A stretch of 64,000 nt of DNA, from positions 60,846 to 124,845 of the forward strand of contig NZ_JAGBKM010000002.1 of NCBI RefSeq assembly GCF_017498085.1, in the 5' to 3' direction. Positions 40,953-50,072 of the stretch are shown piece by piece (position 1 is the first letter of the stretch; each line of letters opens with the position of its first letter). The notes beneath the pieces are model-generated. The model was not told where the DNA came from. It saw nothing but the letters and a program-made list of their open reading frames with translations, and did not search any database. The translations under genes and the position numbers were made by a program. The DNA comes from Psychrobacter coccoides. Lineage in GTDB: Bacteria > Pseudomonadota > Gammaproteobacteria > Pseudomonadales > Moraxellaceae.

Positions 40953-41022
40953 ATCACCCTTATGTTTTAGATTTTATAAATCTTGATTCCATTGATGTTT
41001 TATAACAAGAGAAGCCGTCACT

Positions 41023-41454
41023 ATGTTTCAACTGCATCCTAAACTTGCCGCTGATAGTTTTTTGGTGGGTGATTTTCCATTGTCGACGTGTCGCTTGATT
41101 AATGATTGCCAGTTTCCTTGGTTAATATTGGTGCCACGTGTATCAGGTATTAAAGAGCTATACGAGCTTTCTGAGTCTGATCAAGCGCAGTTTTTACGTG
41201 AGTCAAGCTGGCTGTCAAGCCAACTTTCCAAGACCTTCCAAGCGGACAAAATGAATGTGGCAGCACTTGGTAATCAGGTGCCACAATTGCATTTTCATCA
41301 TATCGTGCGTTATCAAAACGATATGCAATGGCCAAACCCAGTATGGGGTATCCCCGCTATTCCATATACGCCGGCTGTGTTGTCTCAGATGCAGCAGACC
41401 TTAATGATGGCGCTGCGAGGCCATCATCAGATGCCATTTGACTGGCAAATGTAA
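41023..41454 (+). CDS. HIT family protein
   Basis: The protein has 143 residues. The N-terminal CRLINDCQFPWLILVPR and the His-containing motif QVPQLHFHHIVRYQND (HFHH at 90-93) match the short proteobacterial HIT-like group. The usual HxHxH triad is not complete (H-F-H-H-I), as in other members of this group, so nucleotide hydrolase activity is not certain. A GAGA-type ribosome site lies upstream. It is convergent with the isc operon. Confidence 0.83.
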   Translation: MFQLHPKLAADSFLVGDFPLSTCRLINDCQFPWLILVPRVSGIKELYELSESDQAQFLRESSWLSSQLSKTFQADKMNVAALGNQVPQLHFHHIVRYQNDMQWPNPVWGIPAIPYTPAVLSQMQQTLMMALRGHHQMPFDWQM

Positions 41455-41506
41455 ATATCCATAGATATCAGTGATGGATATGAGATATCGATGGTAGAGA
41501 TGTGAA

Positions 41507-41533
41507 AAAGCCAGCTACTCGTGAGCTGGCTTT
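41507..41533. terminator. Terminator between HIT gene and isc operon
   Basis: Perfect 10 bp stem AAAGCCAGCT/AGCTGGCTTT with a 7 base loop. Five A residues on the left give a T-run for the minus-strand isc transcript; the plus side is followed by ATTATAT. Confidence 0.8.
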
Positions 41534-41586
41534 ATTATATGTACTTTTTGCTACTAGAGCTATACTGCTTCAAAGAGAAGTACAGA

Positions 41587-41925
41587 TCAATGGTTTTCTT
41601 TGGCATGGTTGAGTGTATATTTAGGAATCTCAATGGTGAGATCCTCGTCCTCTAGCATGACCTGACAAGACAGGCGAGAGTCTGGCTCTAACCCCCAAGC
41701 ACGGTCGAGTAAATCAGCTTCGATATCGTCCATCTCATCCAAGCTATTAAAACCTTTACGTACGACAACATGACAAGTGGTACAGGCTTTTGACATCTCA
41801 CAAGCATGCTCTATCTTGATGCCTTTTTCTAATAGCGCTTTGCACAGGTTTTGACCTGACTCTAATTCGACTTCAGTGCCTTCGGGGCAAATCTCATGAT
41901 GAGGTAATACGGTAATCTTTGGCAT
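41587..41925 (-). CDS. fdx: ISC-system [2Fe-2S] ferredoxin
   Basis: The protein has 112 residues. Cluster ligands C42, C48, C51 and C87 follow the adrenodoxin-type spacing C-x5-C-x2-C-x35-C, with the flanking EHACEMSKACTTCHV and SRLSCQV. It supplies electrons to Fe-S assembly on IscU. It is the last gene of the isc operon, 115 bp after hscA, and ends before a terminator. Confidence 0.96.
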   Translation of the reverse strand: MPKITVLPHHEICPEGTEVELESGQNLCKALLEKGIKIEHACEMSKACTTCHVVVRKGFNSLDEMDDIEADLLDRAWGLEPDSRLSCQVMLEDEDLTIEIPKYTLNHAKENH

Positions 41926-42040
41926 ATATAATCTATCCAGTGCTAATCAATTAAAAGGTAAAAAGTAAAAGCTATAAGATATCAGCCTAGTACAATAGTT
42001 AGGCGTTATCTATAAATGTATGAGTGATGAAGCGTATCTA

Positions 42041-43921
42041 TTACCAGTCCTGTGCACTGGTACCCGCCATACTGGCCTTGACACTTTGATTCATAATACG
42101 AGCGGCAAAAGCATCGCTGTGTGGCTTGAGATTGGCTTGTGCCGTTTCAATCACAGTTAGATCGTCAGTACTCAGCGCCGTCTGTAGAGCTTGGATTTGT
42201 TCGGTAAGGGCTTGCTGCTCTTCGGTGGTGAGTAGGGCTGCAAACTCATTTAGTGCCGACTGCAGCGCCAATACTTCACGCTCTGCTTCTACTTTGGTCT
42301 CAATCAAAGAGCGGGCGTTTTTATCTTCTTCGGCATGCTGAAACCCGGCCACAAGCAGTTGTTCTTTTTGTTCATCAGATAGGCCATAAGCAGGCACAAT
42401 CTCAATCTTACTTTCTGTTTTGGTCGTCGTCTCTTGTGCACTGACAGTAAGCTGGCCATTGGCATCAATACTAAAGGTCACCTCAATGCGAGCAAAACCT
42501 GCCTTCATTGGTGGTATGCCATATAGCTCAAAACGTCCAAGTGAGCGACAGTTTTCAACAGTTTCACGCTCACCCTGCACCACGTGGATCACCATACCCG
42601 TCTGACCATCTTGATAGGTGGTAAATACTTGTCGTTTTTTTACTGGAATGGGGGTGTTGCGTGGAATCAGTACCTCAACCAGGCCACCCATGGTTTCAAG
42701 ACCGAGCGATAAAGGGGTGACATCTAACAGCAATAGATTGTTATCACTGTCACCATTAACGAGCTGGTGTGCTGTTTGAGCCGCACCTAGGGCGACTACC
42801 TCATCTGGGTTTAGACGACACAAAGGCTGTTTGGCAAAAAACTCTGCTACTGTTTGCTGTACAGCAGGCATACGGGTAGAACCACCGACCAAGATCACTT
42901 CATCCAAGTTTTCAATCTCAAGTTTGGCATCACGTAACACCTGTTCGCAGACGCTTAGCGTACGGCGAGTGACTGGCTCTGCTATGGTCAGCAAGTCCTT
43001 ACGCTGTAGCACGCCTTGATAAGATTGCCCATTGACCGTGATATCTATATTGACCTGCTCAGCGTCGGTAAGTGCTTGCTTGTATGCTTTGGCTTGTTGG
43101 GCAAGTATCGATTTGTCATGACGGCTGACATCTTTGGGGTCGATGCTTAATTGTTTGATCAGCCAATTGGTCATAAGGCGATCAATATCATCACCCCCTA
43201 AGGCGCTATTACCGCCCGTTGCTAATACTTCAAACACGCCATCAGTGAGTTTTAAGACAGAGACGTCAAAGGTGCCACCACCCAGATCGTAAATTAAATA
43301 ATAGTGTTCATTAGTCTCATTTTCATCTGGCTTATCTAGACCGTAAGCCACTGCAGCAGCGGTAGGCTCGTTTAACAGTCGCAGGACATTAATCCCTGCC
43401 GCTTGAGCAGCATCTTTAGTGGCTTGGCGCTGTGCTTCATCAAAGTAAGCAGGTACAGTAATCACTGCGCCTTCGATACTGTCTGCAGGCAATGCGCTTG
43501 CGGCTCGTTGCTCAAGGGCGGCCAGAATACGTGCTGAGACTTCGACAGGAGAGACTTCACCTTGGGCAGTGACGAAGGCTGGCATATCGTCTGCATTGCC
43601 GCTCAGCTCATAGGGATGAGAGAATTTAATGTCTGCTTGACTGCGTCCCATAAAGCGTTTCGCCGAGATGATGGTGTTTTTTGGATCATCTGCTAAGTGA
43701 GCTAAGGCGTCATAGCCAACCTGTGGTCTGCCTGTACTTGGGTAATAAACCACGGATGGCAGTAGCGTATCTGCCGTAGCTCCTGCTTCTAGGACTTGTG
43801 CCTTGCCAGAGCGCACTACTGAAACCAATGAACGTGTGGTACCAAGGTCGATGCCTAGACCAAAACGATGTTGATGCGGTTGGGCACTTTGATTGGGTTC
43901 GGCAATTTGCAATAAAGACAT
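42041..43921 (-). CDS. hscA: Fe-S protein assembly chaperone HscA
   Basis: The protein has 626 residues, an Hsp70 of the HscA branch. The nucleotide-binding domain has GIDLGTTRSLVS, an HscA-type feature (RSLVS rather than NSCVA of DnaK), then YDLGGGTFDVSVL and VILVGGSTRMPAVQ. The substrate-binding domain starts LLDVTPLSLGLETMGGLVE. It acts with HscB on the LPPVK loop of IscU to release Fe-S clusters. It lies between hscB and fdx. Confidence 0.97.
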   Translation of the reverse strand: MSLLQIAEPNQSAQPHQHRFGLGIDLGTTRSLVSVVRSGKAQVLEAGATADTLLPSVVYYPSTGRPQVGYDALAHLADDPKNTIISAKRFMGRSQADIKFSHPYELSGNADDMPAFVTAQGEVSPVEVSARILAALEQRAASALPADSIEGAVITVPAYFDEAQRQATKDAAQAAGINVLRLLNEPTAAAVAYGLDKPDENETNEHYYLIYDLGGGTFDVSVLKLTDGVFEVLATGGNSALGGDDIDRLMTNWLIKQLSIDPKDVSRHDKSILAQQAKAYKQALTDAEQVNIDITVNGQSYQGVLQRKDLLTIAEPVTRRTLSVCEQVLRDAKLEIENLDEVILVGGSTRMPAVQQTVAEFFAKQPLCRLNPDEVVALGAAQTAHQLVNGDSDNNLLLLDVTPLSLGLETMGGLVEVLIPRNTPIPVKKRQVFTTYQDGQTGMVIHVVQGERETVENCRSLGRFELYGIPPMKAGFARIEVTFSIDANGQLTVSAQETTTKTESKIEIVPAYGLSDEQKEQLLVAGFQHAEEDKNARSLIETKVEAEREVLALQSALNEFAALLTTEEQQALTEQIQALQTALSTDDLTVIETAQANLKPHSDAFAARIMNQSVKASMAGTSAQDW

Positions 43922-44117
43922 AAGTTAACTCAGAGATAAAATAGATAAGTGAAATGAAGTAAATTCAGAGATTATACGTGGTCGTTAAACTGGTTTTAAG
44001 TGTTGGGTGGTTAAATATTACTTTTCCCTTGAGAACTGCGTTTGAATACAAAAGCTGCAGCATCTATAGAAAGAACACCAAGCTTATTCAAAAGTAACCA
44101 AACCTAAAGTCAGTAGT

Positions 44118-44711
44118 TCAAACGTATAAATCATCATCATCTGACTGCTCAGCGCTCGCTACTTCATCGAGCCCCGTTGTTACATCAGCATCTAACTTGA
44201 CCAAAAACTTTAGCTTTTGTGTGGCATCAATTGCTGTTTTCCAGTCTTCATCTTGATAGGCAAGGCTAAAGCGCTCAGATTGTTTGGTCAGGCGTGCCGT
44301 AATTTGCGGATGTAGCTGTTGTAATGTCGCACGATCTTTGTCTTCGATGGCTTCGTCGAGATCGATGCGCATTTGCATGGCATCTTCTAAAAAGTCTAAA
44401 TCTGCAATCGAGTGTTCCAAGTTTTGTGCCTGATCAGCCAATTGCAGTAAATAACTGGCACGACTATCAGGAGTGCTTAAGGTTTGGTATGCTTGGTTAA
44501 TCAGTGCTGAAGCTTGTTCAGATTGCTGTTTAGCCTGCAGCGCACTTGTCACGCCCTTAGTCTCATCGACTGCTAAATTATCAGGGTGATAGCGTTTTTG
44601 TAATAGACGTAACTGTTGTTCAAGGCGCACTTGATCGACGTCAAATTGAGCAGGTTGTTCAAATAAAGCAAAAAAGTTATCAAATTGTGCTTCTGCGGTA
44701 ATGTCTGTCAT
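44118..44711 (-). CDS. hscB: Fe-S assembly co-chaperone HscB
   Basis: The protein has 197 residues; the ATG has AAGG about eight bases upstream. The N-terminal J-domain carries the HPD triad in KRYHPDNLA, and the C-terminal helical bundle (LEDAMQMRIDLDEAIEDKD) binds IscU. It stimulates the HscA ATPase. About 20 residues longer than E. coli HscB, with an acidic tail (SAEQSDDDDLYV). Confidence 0.95.
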   Translation of the reverse strand: MTDITAEAQFDNFFALFEQPAQFDVDQVRLEQQLRLLQKRYHPDNLAVDETKGVTSALQAKQQSEQASALINQAYQTLSTPDSRASYLLQLADQAQNLEHSIADLDFLEDAMQMRIDLDEAIEDKDRATLQQLHPQITARLTKQSERFSLAYQDEDWKTAIDATQKLKFLVKLDADVTTGLDEVASAEQSDDDDLYV

Positions 44712-44750
44712 AGCATACGCCTTGCTTTTATTTATTATAAAATACTTGAT

Positions 44751-44766
44751 CAGGTTGAAAAACCTG
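44751..44766. repeat. Hairpin in iscA-hscB spacer
   Basis: CAGGTT-gaaa-AACCTG: a perfect 6 bp stem with a tetraloop in the 158 bp gap between iscA and hscB. It has no T-run on the operon strand. Confidence 0.5.
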
Positions 44767-44869
44767 TCTAATAAAAATAGCTAACTAAAATTATTTAATG
44801 ATGAGCCTAAAGTATGATGGGCTGAAAACGCCAAGCTTATACTAGCATCTATCGTTCATGATCCAAATC

Positions 44870-45190
44870 TTAAACCGTAAACGACTCGCCACAACCACAT
44901 TCACCTTTTTGATTGGGGTTGGTAAATTTAAAGCCTTCGTTTAAGCCTTCTTTTTCGTAATCCATAAGCAGGCCATCTAAATACACCAAGCTTTTCGGAT
45001 CAATAAAAATATTGACGCCACGGCTTTCGTAGCGAGTATCGTTATCATCCGGTGTATCGACGAACTCTAAAACGTAAGCCAAACCTGAACAGCCGGCTGT
45101 ACGGATGCCCACTCGAATACCTTCGCCTTTGCCACGATTGTCTAAAAACTCTCGTACATGCTGAGCGGCGCGTTCTGTCATTTCAATCAT
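44870..45190 (-). CDS. iscA: Iron-sulfur cluster assembly protein IscA
   Basis: The protein has 106 residues from ATG 45190, with GGGAG five bases upstream; an ATG four codons earlier overlaps that ribosome site. Conserved cysteines lie in [12 protein letters not shown] and the C-terminal GECGCGESF, the A-type carrier pattern. It transfers Fe-S clusters from IscU to target proteins. Third structural gene of the isc operon. Confidence 0.96.
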   Translation of the reverse strand: MIEMTERAAQHVREFLDNRGKGEGIRVGIRTAGCSGLAYVLEFVDTPDDNDTRYESRGVNIFIDPKSLVYLDGLLMDYEKEGLNEGFKFTNPNQKGECGCGESFTV

Positions 45191-45296
45191 GCCAACTCCC
45201 ATTGACTATAATAAATAATAAAAAGGTTCATTAAATATAAAATAAAAGGTGACAAGTACATAAGCGTCATTGCCACCTTCTAGCATTTTTCAACAT

Positions 45297-45320
45297 CAGT
45301 AACGACCAAGATCGTTACTG
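45297..45320. repeat. Hairpin in iscU-iscA spacer
   Basis: CAGTAACGA-ccaaga-TCGTTACTG: a perfect 9 bp stem with a 6 base loop in the 190 bp gap between iscU and iscA. On the operon (minus) strand no T-run follows, so it is more likely an RNA processing or stability element than a terminator. Confidence 0.55.
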
Positions 45321-45380
45321 GTTTTTAACACAATGCTACTACAGTACTCCTGAGTCAGCATGACGTATGCAGTAGCACGT

Positions 45381-45791
45381 TTAGCTGGTGGCTTCTTCAG
45401 CTGCTTCACCAGTACCATGCTTGTCTTTGTAATCGCTGATAGCGGCTTTAATCGCATCTTCTGCAAGTACAGAGCAGTGGACTTTTACTGGTGGCAGTGC
45501 CAACTCTTCAGCAATATCCATGTTTTTAATCTCACCCGCCTGGTCTAAGCTTTTGCCCTTTAGCCACTCAGTAACGAGTGAGCTTGATGCAATAGCTGAG
45601 CCGCAGCCATAAGTTTTGAAGCGAGCATCTTCGATAATACCTTGATCATCGACTTGGATCTGTAGACGCATCACATCGCCACAAGCTGGAGCACCAACCA
45701 TACCGGTACCAACGTTTTTAGCATTTTTGTCAAGATTGCCAACGTTGCGTGGATTTTCGTAATGATCAATAACTTGGTCACTATAGGCCAT
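45381..45791 (-). CDS. iscU: Iron-sulfur cluster scaffold IscU
   Basis: The protein has 136 residues; the ATG has AGGAG nine bases upstream. Cluster ligands C37 (GAPACGD), C63 (YGCGSAI) and C106 (KVHCSVLAEDA) are in place, and LPPVK (99-103), the HscA recognition motif, is intact. It is the scaffold on which clusters are built from sulfur supplied by IscS. Confidence 0.98.
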   Translation of the reverse strand: MAYSDQVIDHYENPRNVGNLDKNAKNVGTGMVGAPACGDVMRLQIQVDDQGIIEDARFKTYGCGSAIASSSLVTEWLKGKSLDQAGEIKNMDIAEELALPPVKVHCSVLAEDAIKAAISDYKDKHGTGEAAEEATS

Positions 45792-45960
45792 GAGGTTTTC
45801 TCCTAGTTAGGTGATGAGAGATAGACTACTTATCAGTAACTATCTACTCATCGATAATTGGGGTCAAACTTTAAGTCAATAATAATGTATATATACAATA
45901 ACACTGTACTTATAACTGTCTGATCAATCGTTTAGTAAAAATTATCTATTCAATATATGT

Positions 45961-45979
45961 AATGGCTTAAAGGGCCATT
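45961..45979. repeat. Hairpin in iscS-iscU spacer
   Basis: AATGGC-ttaaagg-GCCATT: a perfect 6 bp stem with a 7 base loop, starting 11 bp after the iscS stop on the operon strand. Confidence 0.45.
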
Positions 45980-45990
45980 CACTTGCTAAA

Positions 45991-47217
45991 TTAGTGCTCA
46001 GTCCATTCTACTGAGTCTAAGTCGACACCTTCTTGGTACATATCCCAAAGCGGCGATAAAGCACGCAGCTTGTCAACGGCTTCATGCATTTGCTTGATGA
46101 CTCTATCGATGTCTTCTTCAGTCGTATAGCGGCCAAAGCTAAAACGAATCGAGCTGTGAGCCAATTCATCGGGGCGACCAATAGCACGAAGCACATATGA
46201 TGGTTCAAGTGTCGCTGAAGTACAAGCCGAACCTGACGAGACAGCCAAGTCTTTTAGCGACATCATAAGCGATTCACCTTCAACAAAGTTAAAGCTGATA
46301 TTAATGATGTTGGGTACGCTGTTGTCCATATCACCATTTAAATAAATCTCTTCGATATCTTGTAGACCGTCCCATAGCTTTTGGCGCAGTTTGGCTGCGT
46401 GAGCATGATCTTCTTCGTAGCGCTCACTGGCTAAGGCAAAAGCTTCACCAATACCAACGATTTGATGGGTTGGTAGCGTTCCTGAACGCATACCACGCTC
46501 ATGACCACCGCCATGCTGCTCAGCTTTTAGACGAATACGTGGCTTACGACGGACAAATAATGCGCCGATACCTTTGGGGCCATAGGCTTTATGACCAGAG
46601 AAACTCATCAGGTCAATCTTCATCTCTGCCAGGTCCACAGGCACTTTACCAATAGACTGTGCGCCATCGACATGGAAGATCACACCTGCTTCTCGGGTAA
46701 TCTCACCGATAGCAGCCACATCAGTAATGGTACCAAGCTCGTTGTTTACCATCATCAGTGACACTAAGATTGTATCGTCACGCAGCGCTTCTTTTACTTG
46801 CTCTGGTAAAATAAGACCAGTCGCTGCTTGTGGTTCGAGATAGGTGATCTCAAAGCCTTCTTGCTCAAGCTCACGGCAGGTATCTAATATCGCCTTGTGC
46901 TCGATCTTACTGGTGATGATGTGCTTACCACGAGAATGATAAAAATTGGCCGCCCCTTTGAGGGCTAAGTTATCTGACTCTGTCGCCCCAGAAGTGAAGA
47001 CAATCTCACGAGGGTCAGCATTTATCGCTTCAGCAACTTGCTGACGGGCAGTTTCTACTGCCTCTTCTGCTTGCCAACCATAACCGTGTGAGCGTGAGGC
47101 TGGGTTACCAAAGATACCATCTACAGTCAGATATTCGCTCATTTTTGCAGCTACCGGTTTGGCAACTGGTGTAGTGGCAGCGTAATCTAAGTAAATAAGG
47201 GAGTTATGTTGGCTCAT
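45991..47217 (-). CDS. iscS: Cysteine desulfurase IscS
   Basis: The protein has 408 residues. The PLP-binding lysine is K210 in [12 protein letters not shown], and the catalytic persulfide cysteine is C332 in [14 protein letters not shown]. The N-terminus [14 protein letters not shown] and [12 protein letters not shown] are typical. It takes sulfur from cysteine for IscU and other acceptors. Its ATG overlaps the iscR stop (ATGA), so the two are translationally coupled. Confidence 0.98.
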   Translation of the reverse strand: MSQHNSLIYLDYAATTPVAKPVAAKMSEYLTVDGIFGNPASRSHGYGWQAEEAVETARQQVAEAINADPREIVFTSGATESDNLALKGAANFYHSRGKHIITSKIEHKAILDTCRELEQEGFEITYLEPQAATGLILPEQVKEALRDDTILVSLMMVNNELGTITDVAAIGEITREAGVIFHVDGAQSIGKVPVDLAEMKIDLMSFSGHKAYGPKGIGALFVRRKPRIRLKAEQHGGGHERGMRSGTLPTHQIVGIGEAFALASERYEEDHAHAAKLRQKLWDGLQDIEEIYLNGDMDNSVPNIINISFNFVEGESLMMSLKDLAVSSGSACTSATLEPSYVLRAIGRPDELAHSSIRFSFGRYTTEEDIDRVIKQMHEAVDKLRALSPLWDMYQEGVDLDSVEWTEH

Positions 47218-47723
47218 GCTGGGTTTGCCTCGCTTGTCGATAAAGTAATAGTGTTAATGTCTTTTATAGAAGTCTCTTTTGTAGACAGGTGCTGACGTTC
47301 TGATACGGACTGCACGCTTTCTATATCTAGTAATTGCGCTAATGTTATATTTTTCAAGTACTGTTCGATATGATTTGATAATGAGCACCATAAATCATGG
47401 GTTAAACACATGGTTCCACCTTGACAGTCGCCACGTCCTTCACACTGCATGGCATTCACCGACTCATCGACGGCGGATATGATACTCATGACGTCTATCT
47501 CTTGCAGTGGTTTGGCTAAATGATAACCGCCTGCTGCGCCGCGAATACTGGTCACAAGTCCCCGTTTTCGCAATTTAGAAAATAATTGCTCAAGATATGA
47601 GATAGAGATAGACTGTCGTTTGGCAATATCAGATAAAGAGACGGCACTGTCTTGCTGGCTGGTTTGTATGGCCAGATCCAATAATGCGGTCACGGCATAT
47701 CTGCCTCGAGTGGTTAAACGCAT
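47214..47723 (-). CDS. iscR: Fe-S cluster-sensing regulator IscR
   Basis: The protein has 169 residues of the Rrf2 family. The winged helix starts [18 protein letters not shown], and the recognition region is [19 protein letters not shown]. Cluster ligands C94, C100 and C106 (C-x5-C-x5-C) plus H109 match E. coli C92/C98/C104/H107 with an offset of two. It represses isc when it carries [2Fe-2S]. First gene of the isc operon, with its own predicted binding site upstream. Confidence 0.97.
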   Translation of the reverse strand: MRLTTRGRYAVTALLDLAIQTSQQDSAVSLSDIAKRQSISISYLEQLFSKLRKRGLVTSIRGAAGGYHLAKPLQEIDVMSIISAVDESVNAMQCEGRGDCQGGTMCLTHDLWCSLSNHIEQYLKNITLAQLLDIESVQSVSERQHLSTKETSIKDINTITLSTSEANPA

Positions 47724-47932
47724 AAAATATCTCCAAGTTGATCAATGATAAGCCACATTCGATCACGAACTTATTATCGTAGTTTGAGTCGTTGAACTGA
47801 GCTTTACAGGTATCAACTCTAATAAATAAGTCAAAAGCAATAAATGTATTCTGACCGCAGCGGCACGACCGGTTATAAGCATCCGACCGTCACACGACAG
47901 ATAATTCATCCGATGTCTGTTGCAATAGAGGT

Positions 47933-47962
47933 ATTATACTTAATCCTGAGTAATTTAGTCAA
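47933..47962 (-). promoter_or_regulatory. isc operon promoter
   Basis: On the minus strand: TTGACT (-35, 47962-47957), 18 bp spacer, TATAAT (-10, 47938-47933). This is 5/6 and 6/6 to the sigma70 consensus. The start would lie about 200 bp before the iscR ATG. The IscR site overlaps the -35 and spacer. Confidence 0.85.
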
Positions 47963-47966
47963 GATT
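47942..47966 (-). promoter_or_regulatory. IscR type 1 binding site
   Basis: The core GAGTAATTTAGTC with flanks AATCCT and AAGATT fits the published type 1 consensus ATASYYGACTRWWWYAGTCRRSTAT, with one core mismatch (GAGT for GACT) and a few in the outer bases. Overlap with the -35 and spacer predicts repression by [2Fe-2S]-IscR, as in E. coli. Confidence 0.8.
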
Positions 47967-48072
47967 AAAATGTGGTTAAATGGTTAACCTTATTTATCGC
48001 TATAATTAATAAAATAAAATCACCAAGTCTTATAGTCGATACTAAATAAAATACATACATTGCATGAACAGG

Positions 48073-48145
48073 CAAGACTGGTATGAATTTTTTTGCGTGC
48101 TGTACCTATACTGACAGAGGCTGCAAATAATTTATTCTAGTCTTG
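48073..48145. repeat. Long imperfect hairpin between SCP2 gene and iscR
   Basis: Arms CAAGACTGGTATGAATTTTT (48073-48092 and on to 48097) and, inverted, CAAGACTAGAATAAATTATT (48145-48126 and on to 48121) match at about 20 of 25 positions with one bulge. An inner stem CTGT...ACAG (48100-48117) extends it. The downstream plus-strand sequence includes CTTTTTT. It has the look of a dispersed extragenic repeat or a small structured RNA. The remaining spacer 47967-48291 shows nothing else. Confidence 0.55.
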
Positions 48146-48291
48146 TTGGGTCTTTTTTATACTGACCTGACTAGAGATAACAATTGTGAGTAAGATGACA
48201 AAACGACGGGGCTACTCAATAGTCTAATGCCATCACGTCATCCAGAGACTATTGAGCAAAATGGGATAGGCTTGATTGGGTAGCGCTAGTC

Positions 48292-48933
48292 TCAGAGTAA
48301 TGCAATCACGATAGCGATGACGGCGATGACAGCAGCTACTACCGCTGAAATCGTTAAGGTTTTTTGTTTGCTTTGTAATTCTTTTACTGTTGTTTCGAGC
48401 TCACGGTTTTTGATGGTTAGCGTATTAATTTGTGTTTGTTGTTCTTTTATGCGTAGCTTGTAGTCATTTTTCTTTGCTTCCATCTCGTCATCATTGGGCT
48501 TAGACTTGCTAGTGCTTCCTTTAAATTTTTTAATAATACCTTGAATAAGGCTGCCCATACCCAGCTGCATTATAAACTGTCGAACCAATTGGACTTGATG
48601 GACCTCACCGCGCATCTGTAACTTATCCGCCGCATCACTACCATGAGACATCACCGCATTTAATACCTGAAGACTGTAAGCATTAATGACGATATCAGGC
48701 TCACTACGATCAACGGGCAGCTGAGCATCCAGTAACACTCCTTTAGAGCTAAAGGTGGCAAATATCTCAACATGGGGTAGGTATAAACGCAAACTGACGA
48801 CAGTGCCTTGCTTAGCAAGTGGGTAGGCAGCTTTACGTAGCTCAGGATCCAAGCGTAATAGCAGGGTTAATGCTGACTCAGCGAATACCAGAGTAATATT
48901 AAGAAGGGAGTGAGACAACGTAGAACGCTTCAT
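48292..48933 (-). CDS. SCP2 domain protein, UbiJ-like, with C-terminal membrane anchor
   Basis: The protein has 213 residues from ATG 48933, with a CGGAT-type site upstream; an ATG 29 codons earlier adds a Cys/Ile-rich stretch and is unlikely. Residues ~8-125 fit the SCP2 sterol-carrier fold as in UbiJ: LDPELRKA, VDRSEPDIVINAYSLQVLNAVM, MRGEVHQVQLVRQFI. UbiJ assists ubiquinone synthesis by binding hydrophobic intermediates. A coiled coil (~150-190) and a C-terminal hydrophobic helix (ISAVVAAVIAVIAIVIALL) follow, which E. coli UbiJ lacks. No ubiE or ubiB lies nearby, so the role is tentative. Confidence 0.7.
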   Translation of the reverse strand: MKRSTLSHSLLNITLVFAESALTLLLRLDPELRKAAYPLAKQGTVVSLRLYLPHVEIFATFSSKGVLLDAQLPVDRSEPDIVINAYSLQVLNAVMSHGSDAADKLQMRGEVHQVQLVRQFIMQLGMGSLIQGIIKKFKGSTSKSKPNDDEMEAKKNDYKLRIKEQQTQINTLTIKNRELETTVKELQSKQKTLTISAVVAAVIAVIAIVIALL

Positions 48934-49512
48934 GTAAATAATCCGTTTTGTTGGGCAGGTAATAGTGATCGCCAAAATAACAAGCGCTGCAAGCTTATGG
49001 GGTATGCCGCTTTTGCGCACAGTTTTTGAACAGTAACTTTAAACAGTAATTTTTGTATCGTAGTTATCGTTAAACAATAACCATAGCGTCTTTATCATAA
49101 CGCCTTCATCATAAAAAGTAACGCTGATAGATGTGCCGGTTAGTAAACCAAATCAGCGGTAAGCCATATGATACAAGTTTTAATAGGGTGATTTTATATC
49201 TTAAGTAGAGGGTATTGTAAACCTCTATAACGCTATAGTTTAGTGGCTGCTTTATAATATAGTTTTAAGTTTACAAATCACACAGCGATTGACAGTTGAG
49301 TTGAGTAATTTTAAGTGTCAAAAAGGTAATGATGGCCACGAAAAAATGTAAAATCGCTTGCACTCCTTATATAGCCTTGATATAAAGACGTTAACAACGC
49401 AAAACCTGAAAATTAAGACGTTGGAACTTGTTTTTATTGCTTAAATATTCTGAGAGCGATACAATGCCTGACGTTAGCGTTTATTTCAGCCCTTAAACTT
49501 GAAGGAAAACTT
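48934..49512. other. Spacer between SCP2 gene and hup
   Basis: This 579 bp divergent spacer has no supported gene. It holds the predicted hup promoter (49358-49386) and a short direct repeat ACAGTAA (~49030-49048). Confidence 0.5.
49358..49386 (+). promoter_or_regulatory. Predicted hup promoter
   Basis: TTGCAC (49358-49363), 17 bp spacer, TATAAA (49381-49386), giving a leader of about 120 nt. Good spacing and 4/6 plus 5/6 hexamer matches. Confidence 0.65.
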
Positions 49513-49785
49513 ATGAATAAGTCAGAATTGATTGATAGCATTGCCGAAAAAAGTGGCCTAAACAAAACACAAGCTGGTGATGCCCTAAATGCCGTCATGG
49601 AAAGTATCGGTGAAGCTCTAGAAGCTGGCGATAGCATCTCATTAGTTGGTTTTGGTACGTTTAGCGTAAAAGACCGTAAAGCACGTACTGGCCGTAATCC
49701 TAAGACTGGCGAAGAGCTTAAAATACCTGCCAGCAAAGTACCAAGCTTTAAAGCTGGTAAAAACCTAAAAGAGCGCTTAAACTAA
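49513..49785 (+). CDS. hup: DNA-binding protein HU
   Basis: The protein has 90 residues, MNKSELIDSIAEKSGLNKTQAGDALNA..., with FGTFSVKDRKARTGRNPKTGEELKIPASKVPSFKAGKNLK: a classical HU with the proline-tipped arm RNPKTGE. It compacts DNA without sequence preference. AAGGA lies upstream of the ATG. It precedes ppiD, the conserved hup-ppiD order, and has its own promoter and terminator. Confidence 0.97.
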   Translation: MNKSELIDSIAEKSGLNKTQAGDALNAVMESIGEALEAGDSISLVGFGTFSVKDRKARTGRNPKTGEELKIPASKVPSFKAGKNLKERLN

Positions 49786-49846
49786 GTCGCCTTTAGCTTG
49801 TCATGTTTGAGTGACCATTTATATATCAAATGGACGTGCAAACGAT

Positions 49847-49877
49847 AAAAAGCACCTTTTAACGAAGGTGCTTTTTT
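49847..49877 (+). terminator. Intrinsic terminator after hup
   Basis: Perfect 12 bp stem AAAAAGCACCTT/AAGGTGCTTTTT with a 6 base loop and a T-run. Confidence 0.92.
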
Positions 49878-50072
49878 ATTGTATAAAATTAGCGTTGTCT
49901 CTATAAATGAGTGGTGTGAATATTTTGAGTATCAGTCAAAAATCACGTATCATAGGGCGCGCGTGACGCTGCTATTTTATATATTAGAGGTCCCTCACCA
50001 TGCCATTGCATCCACTGATATTGGTCTTATTGCGATGGTTTTTATTAATATAGGTTAAAAGTAGAAATAATT

